Positions 43,589 to 52,737 of a stretch of 64,000 nucleotides of DNA are shown here, piece after piece. The notes beneath the pieces are model-generated. The model worked only from the letters and a program-made list of their open reading frames with translations, was not told where the DNA came from and made no database searches. The stretch covers positions 558,001 through 622,000 of the forward strand of contig JAEWDZ010000004.1 of the NCBI GenBank assembly GCA_023389855.1, read 5' to 3'. The DNA is from Bacteroidota bacterium. GTDB lineage: Bacteria; Bacteroidota; Bacteroidia; Bacteroidales; Porphyromonadaceae. The position numbers and the translations under genes were made by a program. Each line of letters starts with the position of its first letter. Positions within the stretch are counted from its first letter, which is position 1.

Positions 43589-45265
43589 ATGGAGTGGTTG
43601 AAGGATCTCTTTTTGGGGGCAAGTGTAGGCCATAGTATCTTTATACTTTCCCTCACTATTGCTGCGGGTCTCTTCCTTGCGAAGATTCGTATTGCGGGAA
43701 TATCCCTCGGAGTCACGTTTATTCTTTTTGCAGGGATATTGTTCGCCGAGTTAGGGATGGTGATGAATGAAGATGCCCGTCACTTTTTTCAAGAATTTGG
43801 CCTTATACTTTTTGTCTTTTCAGTAGGACTACAAGTGGGTAGTAGCTTTTTTGAAAACTTCCGATCGGGTGGAGCGCGCCTCAATCTGTTGGCGGCATTT
43901 GTCGTGCTACTTGGCGGAGGTATCACCATACTTATCCACTACCTTACAAAAATCGATATTCCTACGATGGTAGGCATCATGTCTGGTGCTATCACCAATA
44001 CCCCTGGATTGGGTGCAGCTCAGCAGACTTTTACCGACTTGACGGGAACCAATAATCCAGCCATTGGACAAGGGTACGCCGTCGCCTATCCTCTCGGAGT
44101 TGTAGGCATAATCCTTTCAATGATCATCATACGAGGTCTTTTCCGTATCAGCATTCCCAAAGAGGAAGAAAATGCACTTAGCAAAGCCGATGACAACTCC
44201 CTTTTTCCTCAGCCCCTATCCCTCGTGATCAATAATCCTGCTATTTACGGGAAATCTGTTCATGAATTAGCCCATCTGCTGCCAGGACTTAAATTTGTCG
44301 TATCCCGTATACTGAAGCATGATACAGGCGAAATTTCTATCGCGATGCCCGAGACACGCCTGCAAGCCAATGACCGTTTGTTTATTATTGCCAAGGCAGG
44401 GGATGTACAGCAGATAGAGGCCATGATAGGCTATCAGGTAAATATGGATCGCACGCAGTGGGTACCCACCAATGCCAATTTCTCTGCACGTCGCATACTA
44501 CTGACAAAAAGAAATCTCACAGGCCAGACCATTGCCAATCTCAATCTGCGCGCCCTTCATGGAGTGACCATCACACGTGTCGAAAGATCGGGACTCGAGT
44601 TTGTCGCCACCCCCGACTTGAAACTCCAGTACGGTGATACCCTTACCGTGGTAGGTAGCGAAAGCGCGCTGCACACAGTAGAAGAAATATTGGGTAATGC
44701 TATAAAGAACCTATATGTACCCAACCTTATCGCTATCTTTATCGGAATATGTTTGGGGGTACTGCTAGGATCAATGCCTTTTAAGATACCAGGCATCCCT
44801 CAGCCTATCAAATTAGGTCTTGCTGGAGGCCCTCTTATCGTCTCTATTCTATTAGCGACCTTCGGCTATCGCTACAAACTAATTACCTATACGACAACCA
44901 GCGCCAATCTCATGATCCGCGAATTGGGGATTTGCATATTCCTGGCCTGCGTGGGGCTAGGTGCCGGCAACGGCTTCATCGACACGATCATTAATCATGG
45001 TGGCTTGATATGGGTTGCCTACGGATTTATTATCACGATTGTTCCGCTGCTAGTAGTAGGAATCATTTCACGCCTCTTTTTCAAGACCAACTATTTCACC
45101 TTGATCGGAGCAATTGCCGGCTCTACGACAGATCCTCCAGCGTTGGCCTACGCCAACTCACTATCGACCTCTTCGGCAGCACAAATGGGCTATGCTACAG
45201 TATACCCATTGACCATGTTTATGCGCGTCGTTATGGCTCAGTTACTTATCATCATTTTTGTTTGA
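43589..45265 (+). CDS. AspT/YidE-type membrane transporter, second copy
   Basis: A 558-residue paralogue of the protein at 23072-24751 with the same plan: about five helices, two TrkA-C domains, about five helices. Signature repeats are MSGAITNTPGLGAAQQ and AGSTTDPPALAYANS. The frame is open back to a TTG at 43580, but the ATG at 43589 (MEWLKDLFLGA) matches the paralogue's start. Substrate unknown. It has its own promoter, and rpmE follows with a separate promoter. Confidence 0.88.
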   Translation: MEWLKDLFLGASVGHSIFILSLTIAAGLFLAKIRIAGISLGVTFILFAGILFAELGMVMNEDARHFFQEFGLILFVFSVGLQVGSSFFENFRSGGARLNLLAAFVVLLGGGITILIHYLTKIDIPTMVGIMSGAITNTPGLGAAQQTFTDLTGTNNPAIGQGYAVAYPLGVVGIILSMIIIRGLFRISIPKEEENALSKADDNSLFPQPLSLVINNPAIYGKSVHELAHLLPGLKFVVSRILKHDTGEISIAMPETRLQANDRLFIIAKAGDVQQIEAMIGYQVNMDRTQWVPTNANFSARRILLTKRNLTGQTIANLNLRALHGVTITRVERSGLEFVATPDLKLQYGDTLTVVGSESALHTVEEILGNAIKNLYVPNLIAIFIGICLGVLLGSMPFKIPGIPQPIKLGLAGGPLIVSILLATFGYRYKLITYTTTSANLMIRELGICIFLACVGLGAGNGFIDTIINHGGLIWVAYGFIITIVPLLVVGIISRLFFKTNYFTLIGAIAGSTTDPPALAYANSLSTSSAAQMGYATVYPLTMFMRVVMAQLLIIIFV

Positions 45266-45331
45266 CGGGAAGAGGCTCTGGGATAGCTAAAATAAAAAAA
45301 TGGAGCGTTGACGAGAAATATTTTATTTTTC

Positions 45332-45364
45332 TTGCGATTAATCGGAGGAAAATTATTACCTTTG
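45332..45364 (+). promoter_or_regulatory. promoter of rpmE
   Basis: TTG (45332-45334), 22 bases, TACCTTTG (45357-45364); leader of about 110 bases. Confidence 0.6.
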
Positions 45365-45483
45365 CATCCGTTAACTACGAAAAGGCTAGCGCGACACAGC
45401 ATTTTTGAGGCTCCGCACTACCCAAATTCAGAATAATAGAATATAAACACGGGCAGCGATGCTGCCTTATAAACAGCAAAACT

Positions 45484-45741
45484 ATGAAAAAAGGTATTCA
45501 TCCCGAAGGCTACCGCGAAGTAGTATTCAAAGACATGTCTAATGATGATATTTTCATCACAAAGTCTACTATCCAAACAAAAGATACCATTGAAGTTGAT
45601 GGCGTAGAGTACCCACTCGTAAAGGTCGAAATCTCTAATACCAGCCATCCTTTCTTCACAGGTAAAGCTAAATTGGTCGATACAGCAGGCCGCGTGGATA
45701 AGTTCCTCAGCCGCTACGGCAAAAGAGGCGAAAAGAAATAA
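45484..45741 (+). CDS. rpmE2: 50S ribosomal protein L31, type B
   Basis: An 85-residue L31 (MKKGIHPEGYREVVFKD ... ISNTSHPFFTGKAKLVDTAGR). It lacks the CxxC zinc site of type A L31, so it is the zinc-independent form (rpmE2/ykgM class). In species with both types this form is used under zinc limitation; whether a type A gene exists here cannot be seen. Monocistronic: own promoter, strong terminator downstream. Confidence 0.95.
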   Translation: MKKGIHPEGYREVVFKDMSNDDIFITKSTIQTKDTIEVDGVEYPLVKVEISNTSHPFFTGKAKLVDTAGRVDKFLSRYGKRGEKK

Positions 45742-45851
45742 TCTCCTTTCGCAGCGAAAGGGCTAAATGACCTTATGAAGAGAGCGCTCTCAGGTAGAGC
45801 ACTTGTATCACTACTTAACTTTATATTTACTTACATTTTTTTCATACGATT

Positions 45852-45894
45852 ATACACCCTCCTACATTTTATGTAGAAGGGTGTATTCTTTTTC
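45852..45894 (+). terminator. terminator of rpmE
   Basis: ATACACCCT..CTACAT pairs with ATGTAG..AGGGTGTAT (stem with one internal mismatch, 45852-45886), followed by a T-rich stretch (45887-45893). Confidence 0.88.
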
Positions 45895-46023
45895 CCCCTT
45901 TCTAAGAACTAAAAAGAAGGCTTAACACTAAAATAAAGAAGAGTATCTTGTGGAACTAAATAAAATGGGATACACAAATCATGAAGGGAGGAGAGAAGAC
46001 AACAAAGAAAAAACTAATGATCG

Positions 46024-46057
46024 TTGAGCGTTAGCTCGAGAGTATTTCGTATCTTTG
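46024..46057 (+). promoter_or_regulatory. promoter of the nrnA-glmM operon
   Basis: TTG (46024-46026), 23 bases, TATCTTTG (46050-46057). A TTG inside the -7 element is in frame with the gene but cannot be the start if this promoter is used. The first ATG (46067) lies only nine bases past the element. Confidence 0.55.
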
Positions 46058-46066
46058 TGGCTAAGT

Positions 46067-47131
46067 ATGAAGAGAAACTTTACACTATTCGAAGAGATGG
46101 TCAGCCACTCCGAAAGACAACGAATAGAGCAATATTTTTCCGCATCGAAAAGGCCCATAATATTTGGGCATATAAGCCCCGATGGGGACTCTATCGGCAG
46201 TTGTCTGGCACTGTATCACTATTTCAAATTGTCGGGCATTACACCATGGGTGGCCATGTCTGGACATTGCCCCAACACGCTGAAATATCTATCCGACTAC
46301 GAAAAAATATTGTTTGTCGTGGGAGAAGAGTATCCTAAAGAACTGGACAGAGCTCTCCGCGAAGCAGATCTTTTTATTTCATTGGATCACAATAGCATAT
46401 ATCGTGTAGGTAAAGTGCTAGCAGACAAAGTGCGTTCGGCACTTACTGCCAAGAAGCGCCCTTACATTTGTATCGATCATCACGAAGAGCCTGGTGATGA
46501 ATTCGACTATGTACTGTGCCGCCCACAGGCAGCTGCTACTTGCGAGATCCTTAGTCTCATTCTATGCAAAGCAAAGGAAATAACTCCTACCATTGCTACA
46601 TGTCTTCTTACCGGGATTATCACAGACACCGGTCTTTTCAACCATTCCAGTGCACACCCCCAGCTTTTTGAAGTTGTAGCGTCGCTCCTGCGCTACGGTG
46701 CAGATAAGGAAGCTATCGTGGACCATATCTTCCACCGTTTCAGTGCGGATAGACAAAAGTTAGAAGGCTACGTGCTACACGAAAAAATGCATATTCTGCC
46801 CCAATACAAGACAGCCTATTTCTCCCTAACGTTAGATGAGCAACGCCACTTTAACGTAACCCCTGGTGATACCGAAGGACTGGTAAACAAACCGCTCAAT
46901 ATAGATGGCATTGATATAGCAGCCTTCTTTAAAGAGACTCTTCACGAAGGGATAAAAATATCCCTGCGTAGCAGAGCCAATGCCTCTGTAAATGATATTG
47001 CCAGCAACGCTTTTGGCGGAGGAGGCCACATCTGCGCGGCTGGCGCCGAATACGAAGGTACTATGCAAGATGCCATTGCCATTTTTATTGACTACCTAGC
47101 AAAATACCGCGACACAACCAATAACGCCTAA
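46067..47131 (+). CDS. DHH/DHHA1 phosphoesterase, NrnA-like
   Basis: About 354 residues from the ATG at 46067; the ATG at 46097 (MVSHSERQRIEQYF) would give a leader of more normal length and a family-like N-terminus. Motifs: GHISPDGDSIGSCLAL (DHH motif I), SLDHNS, CIDHHEEPGDE and GIITDTGLFNHS, then the DHHA1 C-terminal domain ending GGGGHICAAGAE. Such proteins are bifunctional oligoribonucleases and pAp phosphatases recycling nano-RNAs. First gene before DUF4827 (gap 17) and glmM. Confidence 0.9.
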   Translation: MKRNFTLFEEMVSHSERQRIEQYFSASKRPIIFGHISPDGDSIGSCLALYHYFKLSGITPWVAMSGHCPNTLKYLSDYEKILFVVGEEYPKELDRALREADLFISLDHNSIYRVGKVLADKVRSALTAKKRPYICIDHHEEPGDEFDYVLCRPQAAATCEILSLILCKAKEITPTIATCLLTGIITDTGLFNHSSAHPQLFEVVASLLRYGADKEAIVDHIFHRFSADRQKLEGYVLHEKMHILPQYKTAYFSLTLDEQRHFNVTPGDTEGLVNKPLNIDGIDIAAFFKETLHEGIKISLRSRANASVNDIASNAFGGGGHICAAGAEYEGTMQDAIAIFIDYLAKYRDTTNNA

Positions 47132-47148
47132 ATATATCGTACATTCCT

Positions 47149-47757
47149 ATGCAGAAAAGAATCTTTCCTCTACTCTTGGCTTTAGTGACAAGCGCCTTCC
47201 TACTCGCTGGAAATACGGCTTGTAAAGATAGAAAACTTAAATCCCTTAGTCAAATGATCAAGGCCGAAGAAAAGAATATCCAACGCTTCATCGCTGAAAA
47301 CGGACTTAAAGTCAAAGAGGGGTGGGACGGTCAAACGACCTTTGACAAAGATGTATACTACCACTACTCCAACGGCGTGTACATGAAAGTAATCGACCAA
47401 GGAGGAAAAAAAGCCGAAGCAGGCAAAACGACTGTACTAGTACGCTTTCGTGGCAAGCTATTTTCCGACAAAGATATCCTCTCCTTTGACAACCTGTCCA
47501 AGGCCGACTATCAAGATACCGAATTTCGCTATATAGACGAATATATGCAAGGAGCTCTCCACTTCCAATTGCTGCCAGCCTCACCTGGAGAGAATCTCAA
47601 TGGCTTGATGTGCGAGGGAGTCGCTTTTCCGCTTACAATGGTAGGAGACGGCGCTCGCGTCTCTCTGATTGTCCCCTTCTTACGTGGTCCTGAACTAGCT
47701 TATTCTGCAGGAGCGACGGTATATTTCGAAGAGGTTTTATATCAATTTACCAACTAA
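47149..47757 (+). CDS. DUF4827 lipoprotein
   Basis: A 202-residue protein with a lipoprotein signal (LLAGNTAC, Cys25). The body (KDVYYHYSNGVYMKVIDQGG ... TVLVRFRGKLFSDKD ... GDGARVSLIVPF) resembles an FK506-binding fold as annotated in DUF4827, a Bacteroidota family. Active-site residues of FKBP isomerases are not clearly conserved, so peptidyl-prolyl isomerase activity is uncertain. It sits between nrnA-like and glmM genes with small gaps. Confidence 0.8.
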   Translation: MQKRIFPLLLALVTSAFLLAGNTACKDRKLKSLSQMIKAEEKNIQRFIAENGLKVKEGWDGQTTFDKDVYYHYSNGVYMKVIDQGGKKAEAGKTTVLVRFRGKLFSDKDILSFDNLSKADYQDTEFRYIDEYMQGALHFQLLPASPGENLNGLMCEGVAFPLTMVGDGARVSLIVPFLRGPELAYSAGATVYFEEVLYQFTN

Positions 47758-47773
47758 TTTTCCCTACGTCTTT

Positions 47774-49168
47774 ATGGCATTAATGAAATCTATCTCTGGC
47801 ATCAGAGGGACCATCGGAGGATGCCCAAACGAAGGGCTCAACCCTCTTTCGATCAGCCGTTTTACGTATGCTTATGCCCTTCAGCGCAAGCAAGCCTTGA
47901 ATACCGAGCATCCTACGATTATTGTAGGACGAGATGCTCGAATATCTGGCCCGATGGTCAGAGACATCGTGGTCGGCACCCTCACGGCATGTGGATGCCA
48001 TGTACTGGATATTGGATTAGCCACTACGCCTACAACAGAGATGGCTGTGCTCCATACACAGCACGCCGCAGGAGGCATCATCATCACGGCAAGTCACAAC
48101 CCGAAAGAATGGAATGCCCTCAAGCTACTCAATGAGAAAGGGGAGTTTATAAGCGATCAAGAAGGAAAAAAGATTATTGCCATATCCGAAGATGAAAATC
48201 TTTTCCAGTACGCACCAGTAGAAGAGATGGGTAGCGTATCCTATGCCGATTTTCTTCCTTTTCATGTGGATAAAATATTGGCCTTGCCTGAAATAAATGT
48301 AGACGCTATAAAAAAAACTCAATTCTCGGTTGCTTTTGATGGCATTAACTCCGTTGGAGGTATTGCCCTTCCCTATTTACTCGAGCGATTGGGAGTCTCC
48401 TCTGTTTTCGCTATTCACGATAAGCCTACAGGAGACTTCGCACATAACCCCGAGCCACTGCCTAAGCATCTTACCGAACTAAGCCAGTTGGTCCTAGAGC
48501 ATCATGCCGACTTAGGAATTGCTGTAGATCCCGATGTCGATAGACTTGCCCTCTACGACGAAAAAGGGAATCCTTTCGGAGAGGAATACACGTTGGTTGC
48601 TGTAGCCGACTATATGCTTAGTTATCACGGGAAAGGGAATACTGTCTCCAATCTTAGTAGTAGCCGAGCGCTTCGCGACATCACCGAAAAAAGAGGCCTC
48701 TACACCCCCGCCGCGGTGGGTGAGGTCAACGTCGTAAAGCAGATGAAAGATACCAAGGCCCTAATCGGTGGAGAAGGCAACGGAGGGGTAATCCTCCCTT
48801 CGCTACATTACGGTAGGGATGCCCTAGTAGGAATTGCCCTTATTCTCTCTTTTTTAGCCGAAAAGAAATGCTCATTGAGTACACTTAGAACTGGCTACCC
48901 TGCATATTATATGTGCAAAGAGCGAGTAAACTTGCCCCAAGGGACTTCGTTCCATGATATCAAAGAGAGTATCCTGTCCCTGTACCCTACAGCAGAAAAG
49001 GATACAACAGATGGGATCAAGTTTGACTTCCCGGCAAACTGGCTACACATTCGTTCCAGCAACACAGAACCTATACTTAGGATCTACTCTGAAGCTCGCT
49101 CCGAAGAAGAGGCCTTAGCATTAGCTCGTGAGGCAAAGACAAAAATAGAGAGTCTCCTATTTTCTTAG
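47774..49168 (+). CDS. glmM: phosphoglucosamine mutase
   Basis: A 464-residue alpha-D-phosphohexomutase. Phosphoserine loop ITASHNPKEWNALK, metal loop DPDVDRLALYDE, sugar-binding loop GGEGNGGVILP and the C-terminal phosphate-binding RSSNTEPILRIYSEA. Start MALMKSISGIRGTIGG is the usual Bacteroidota form. It converts glucosamine 6-phosphate to glucosamine 1-phosphate for UDP-GlcNAc; a phosphomannomutase role is a less likely alternative. Its stop directly abuts the start of the next gene. Confidence 0.9.
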   Translation: MALMKSISGIRGTIGGCPNEGLNPLSISRFTYAYALQRKQALNTEHPTIIVGRDARISGPMVRDIVVGTLTACGCHVLDIGLATTPTTEMAVLHTQHAAGGIIITASHNPKEWNALKLLNEKGEFISDQEGKKIIAISEDENLFQYAPVEEMGSVSYADFLPFHVDKILALPEINVDAIKKTQFSVAFDGINSVGGIALPYLLERLGVSSVFAIHDKPTGDFAHNPEPLPKHLTELSQLVLEHHADLGIAVDPDVDRLALYDEKGNPFGEEYTLVAVADYMLSYHGKGNTVSNLSSSRALRDITEKRGLYTPAAVGEVNVVKQMKDTKALIGGEGNGGVILPSLHYGRDALVGIALILSFLAEKKCSLSTLRTGYPAYYMCKERVNLPQGTSFHDIKESILSLYPTAEKDTTDGIKFDFPANWLHIRSSNTEPILRIYSEARSEEEALALAREAKTKIESLLFS

Positions 49169-50611
49169 TTGTATCCTGTGTCAAGAAATAGAAAACCCCT
49201 CCCCCTTATCGAAGGGGTGCGCATCGAGAGTATGGGCGCAGAAGGACAATCTGTCGCTCACTTGGAAGATGGCATGGTGGTCTTTGTACCCTTTGCTGCG
49301 CCTGGCGATGTATGCAAACTACAGATTACAAAAAAAAGGAAAAAGATTGCCCAGGGAAAAATTGTTGAGCTCGTCACGCCAGGCCCTGATAGGCGTATAC
49401 CTCAATGCGATCACTTCGGCATTTGCGGTGGCTGCAAATGGCAGCACGTATTCTACCATAGCCAATTGGCAGCCAAAGAACAGCAGGTTATTGATGCGCT
49501 CGAACGACTGGGAAAGGTCTATCCCGAAGAGCACCGCCCTATATTGGGATGCCTACAGGAGTACCACTATCGAAACAAAGTGGAGTTTACCTTTAGCAAT
49601 AAACGTTGGCTTACAGAAGAGGAAATTCAGCAAAGTGAGGAACTCTTAAAACCAGCCGATCGCTACGGTTTGGGATTTCATATTCCCGGTAAATTTGATA
49701 AGGTACTAAACCTCAACAAATGCCATATTGCCCATCCATTGGCCAATGAATTGAGCGATTTTATACGTCGATTTACCCTTGAGCATGCCGATCAATATTC
49801 CTATTTTGACCTACGCGAGCAAAAGGGGCTCATGCGAACGCTAATGATTCGCACAGCCTCCACTGGGGAAAGCATGCTGCTGGTAGCCTTTGCCCAACCT
49901 CAGCAACAAGCGATAGACCGACTGTTGGAAGCCATAAAGAGCCATTTCCCATCGCTCACCTCGCTACTCTATGTCATTAACGAAAAAAGAAACGACACCT
50001 TCGGAGATCTGCATGTACATTGCTACCATGGCAGTGACCATATCTACGACACAATAGAAGATTTACGTTTCAAAATCAGTGCCAAAAGCTTCTTCCAAAC
50101 GAATACAGCCCAAGCAGAACGACTCTACCGCATAGCTCGAGACCTTGCCGACCTACAGCCTACAGACATCGTATACGACCTTTACACAGGTACTGGTACG
50201 ATCGCCTGCTTTGTTGCCAAGAAGTGTAAACAAGTGATCGGCATAGAGTATGTACCCGAAGCAATAGAAGATGCGAAAGAAAATAGCGCTATCAACAGTA
50301 TCGACAATACGCTTTTTTATGCTGGCGATATGAAGGATATCCTTACCGACGATTTTATCGAAACACATGGAAAACCGGATGTCATTATCACCGATCCACC
50401 ACGTGCCGGCATGCACGAAGATGTAGTAAAAACGATCTTGCGAGCTCACCCCAAGCGTATTGTATACGTCAGCTGTAACCCCGCTACACAGGCGCGCGAT
50501 GCTGCCCTACTGGTAGAAGGAGGGTATCACATCAAGGTTTCACAGCCAGTAGACCTTTTCCCACAGACACACCACGTAGAAAACGTGCTTCTCTTCGAAG
50601 CGAACCAATAG
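49169..50611 (+). CDS. rlmD: 23S rRNA (uracil-C5)-methyltransferase, RlmD/RumA type
   Basis: A 480-residue enzyme with a TRAM domain (about 14-75; GVRIESMGAEGQSVAHL), a 4Fe-4S site (Cys80, Cys86, Cys89 in CDHFGICGGC, and a later LNKCHIAH), SAM motif VYDLYTGTGTIACF, DPPRAGMHEDV and the catalytic YVSCNPAT. There is no ATG at the 5' end: the frame follows the glmM stop TAG directly with TTG (49169), and GTG is three codons later (49178). The first ATG (49232) would cut into the TRAM domain. Coupled translation from a TTG or GTG is therefore likely. Confidence 0.88.
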   Translation: MYPVSRNRKPLPLIEGVRIESMGAEGQSVAHLEDGMVVFVPFAAPGDVCKLQITKKRKKIAQGKIVELVTPGPDRRIPQCDHFGICGGCKWQHVFYHSQLAAKEQQVIDALERLGKVYPEEHRPILGCLQEYHYRNKVEFTFSNKRWLTEEEIQQSEELLKPADRYGLGFHIPGKFDKVLNLNKCHIAHPLANELSDFIRRFTLEHADQYSYFDLREQKGLMRTLMIRTASTGESMLLVAFAQPQQQAIDRLLEAIKSHFPSLTSLLYVINEKRNDTFGDLHVHCYHGSDHIYDTIEDLRFKISAKSFFQTNTAQAERLYRIARDLADLQPTDIVYDLYTGTGTIACFVAKKCKQVIGIEYVPEAIEDAKENSAINSIDNTLFYAGDMKDILTDDFIETHGKPDVIITDPPRAGMHEDVVKTILRAHPKRIVYVSCNPATQARDAALLVEGGYHIKVSQPVDLFPQTHHVENVLLFEANQ

Positions 50612-50612
50612 C

Positions 50613-51848
50613 ATGAGTAAACTTGCTTATTCATCATTTGTTTCCCGCCGCTTGCTCACCAAGAAGGGCAATCTCTCAACGGCTGGGCATATGCTGAATT
50701 TTACCGTTGCTGCGGTGGCGCTATGCACAGCGGTTGTACTCCTGACGCTATTTATCGGGGAGGGCTTTAAAAAAGGAGTCAAAAGAAATGTATCTCTTCT
50801 TACAGGCGATCTCTATATATCGCCATACGCAGACGAAGAAAAAAAGAGCGACTTTTTCGTCCCCGATAAAAAATTGATGGACTACCTAGCGGCTCATCCC
50901 AAAATAAAAAAGGTCGCTACCTCTCTAAAAGTTCCAGGATTGCTCAAAAGCGACAGCAGTTTTATCGGTATTCTTGCTATCGGACTCAGTAGCGATGATT
51001 ACAGTACCATAAGCCGGGCATTCGGCACGGAGCCTATTGCCGACAGTGTTTTTACCCAGGGTAATGCACTCCATATCTCAGCAGCCTCTATGCACAAACT
51101 GGGCGTGCATCGGCATGCACCGCTTTTTTTCTATACCCTTTCCGATAAGTTGCGCATTCGGCCCATGGTTCTCAGGGCTACCAGCGACATTCCCGAGGTT
51201 TCTTTTCCTATCGCCTTCATACCGATCGATCGTGCGCGCAATCTCTGTGCCGCGCCTCCAGGGAGCATTAGCAGCATAGAAATCTACGTAAAAAACGGCG
51301 TCAGCCCAGAAGACTTAGCCGATGAATTGGTCGTAGCCCTTTCTAACAAAGGTCTATCCAACGGGGCTCACCTCGGTATAAGCACTGCCAAAGAAACTTA
51401 TCCCCCACTCTATGAATGGCTCGATATGCTTGATGGGAATATGTTGCTTTTGATTATCATTATGGCTATCGTCGCCTCTTTTACGGTTGCCTCAGGTGCG
51501 CTCATCCTTATACTGGACCGCACCTATATGATAGGCGTACTCAAGGCGCTCGGCGCCGACAACCACGGTGTACGCATGATCTTTATGTGGCTAGGAGCAC
51601 GTATTGTCGGTCACGGACTGTTGTGGGGCAACCTCCTAGCGTTTTTTGTTGCAGGAGCCCAATTGCTTTTCCATTTTATTACTCTGGATAGCTCCGTATA
51701 TTATATCAGTTACGTACCCATCTACATCAATCCCTATAGTTGGGTGCTATGCAACCTTGTGGGCTTTTTCTTCTTGTGCTGTATCATCCTTCTTCCGACA
51801 GAGATTATCTCAAAAATAAGCCCCGTAAATACGCTTCATTTCGATTAA
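50613..51848 (+). CDS. FtsX/LolE-type ABC transporter permease
   Basis: A 411-residue permease: one N-terminal helix (about 25-50, MLNFTVAAVALCTAVVLL), a large periplasmic domain, and three C-terminal helices (about 275-400), the FtsX/MacB/LolC layout. MIGVLKALGADNHGVRMIFMWLG is the conserved loop. It probably works in lipoprotein release or export with an ATPase encoded elsewhere. It begins one base after the rlmD stop and ends the operon, with a hairpin terminator 36 bases further on. Confidence 0.9.
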   Translation: MSKLAYSSFVSRRLLTKKGNLSTAGHMLNFTVAAVALCTAVVLLTLFIGEGFKKGVKRNVSLLTGDLYISPYADEEKKSDFFVPDKKLMDYLAAHPKIKKVATSLKVPGLLKSDSSFIGILAIGLSSDDYSTISRAFGTEPIADSVFTQGNALHISAASMHKLGVHRHAPLFFYTLSDKLRIRPMVLRATSDIPEVSFPIAFIPIDRARNLCAAPPGSISSIEIYVKNGVSPEDLADELVVALSNKGLSNGAHLGISTAKETYPPLYEWLDMLDGNMLLLIIIMAIVASFTVASGALILILDRTYMIGVLKALGADNHGVRMIFMWLGARIVGHGLLWGNLLAFFVAGAQLLFHFITLDSSVYYISYVPIYINPYSWVLCNLVGFFFLCCIILLPTEIISKISPVNTLHFD

Positions 51849-51883
51849 ACGCAAGACAAAATAGCTTTCTTATACCGGGCATG

Positions 51884-51916
51884 GCCTACGGAAGTACGCT
51901 GCTTCTGTAGGCTTTT
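51884..51916 (+). terminator. terminator after the permease gene
   Basis: GCCTAC-G-GAAG (51884-51894) pairs with CTTC-T-GTAGGC (51902-51912), followed by TTTTATT. Confidence 0.75.
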
Positions 51917-51943
51917 ATTATACGGTATGCGCTGCTCTCCTCC

Positions 51944-51974
51944 TTGCTCAATCTAATATTATTTTGTAACTTTG
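51944..51974 (+). promoter_or_regulatory. promoter of the DUF3256-tolC-dnaE operon
   Basis: TTG (51944-51946), 20 bases, TAACTTTG (51967-51974). It lies inside the longest upstream extension of the next frame, which argues that translation begins at 52019. Confidence 0.65.
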
Positions 51975-52018
51975 TTGCTACGAAATTTCTTGCGACAACG
52001 AGTTTTTTTGCTATATAT

Positions 52019-52732
52019 ATGAGACCAAACCATCCCTTACGATACCCACTTCTAGGCTTATTCCTCGCTATAAATCTGCTTTCTACGACCACCATAGCTG
52101 TGGCTCAAAGCCTCAAAGATCTTATAAAAAAAGTGCCTGTTGAGCTTCTACCCTTTGGCAATAACGAAGAGACCATAGAGCTGCTCTTCAGCATACCCTT
52201 GGAGACATCCGCTAAAGAATACAATCTTTCACAGCACAAGGAAATTAATGACAGAGAAGAGAATAGTGCAACTCTTCCTGTAGAGATATATAACGAAGAC
52301 TCCTTTAAAGTAGTCGAGCGTACGCGTTATGCTATTCATATGGTATGGAGCGATAGTACCGCTCTGCAGTGCCGTCTATTAAGCGCGAAAAAAGGGAATA
52401 TATTAGCGATCATTCGCTCGACGGACTATCCCACCACGATCAGTACTTTGCAGCTGTTCGATGCCGAGGGCAAGGATATTACGTCTGAGTATCCGTTGCC
52501 CAAGTGGAATGCGCGCTTACTTCTATCTGAAAAGATGCCTTCTCGTGCTCTGCTTCTCTCATCGCTACTACCCGTAAAACTATACTTCCAGAGCGGCAAA
52601 AAACCAATCCTCGAGATCGCTTTGGAATCCCTAAATACACTCACCCAACAAGGACAAGAGGAATTAAGTGATTCCCTAACTTGCAAAAGAAAATCTTTTA
52701 TCTGGAAAAAAGAGGCCTTTAAATCACTCTGA
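52019..52732 (+). CDS. DUF3256 family secreted protein
   Basis: About 237 residues from the ATG at 52019; the frame is open back to a TTG at 51944, but the promoter overlaps that part. It has a signal-peptide-like N-terminus (LLGLFLAINLLSTTTIAVAQ) and a body (KVPVELLPFGNNEETIELL, LSAKKGNILAIIRSTDYPTT, LQLFDAEGKDI) resembling DUF3256, a Bacteroidota family of unknown function thought to be periplasmic. The next gene starts five bases later. Confidence 0.7.
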   Translation: MRPNHPLRYPLLGLFLAINLLSTTTIAVAQSLKDLIKKVPVELLPFGNNEETIELLFSIPLETSAKEYNLSQHKEINDREENSATLPVEIYNEDSFKVVERTRYAIHMVWSDSTALQCRLLSAKKGNILAIIRSTDYPTTISTLQLFDAEGKDITSEYPLPKWNARLLLSEKMPSRALLLSSLLPVKLYFQSGKKPILEIALESLNTLTQQGQEELSDSLTCKRKSFIWKKEAFKSL

Positions 52733-52737
52733 AAACA

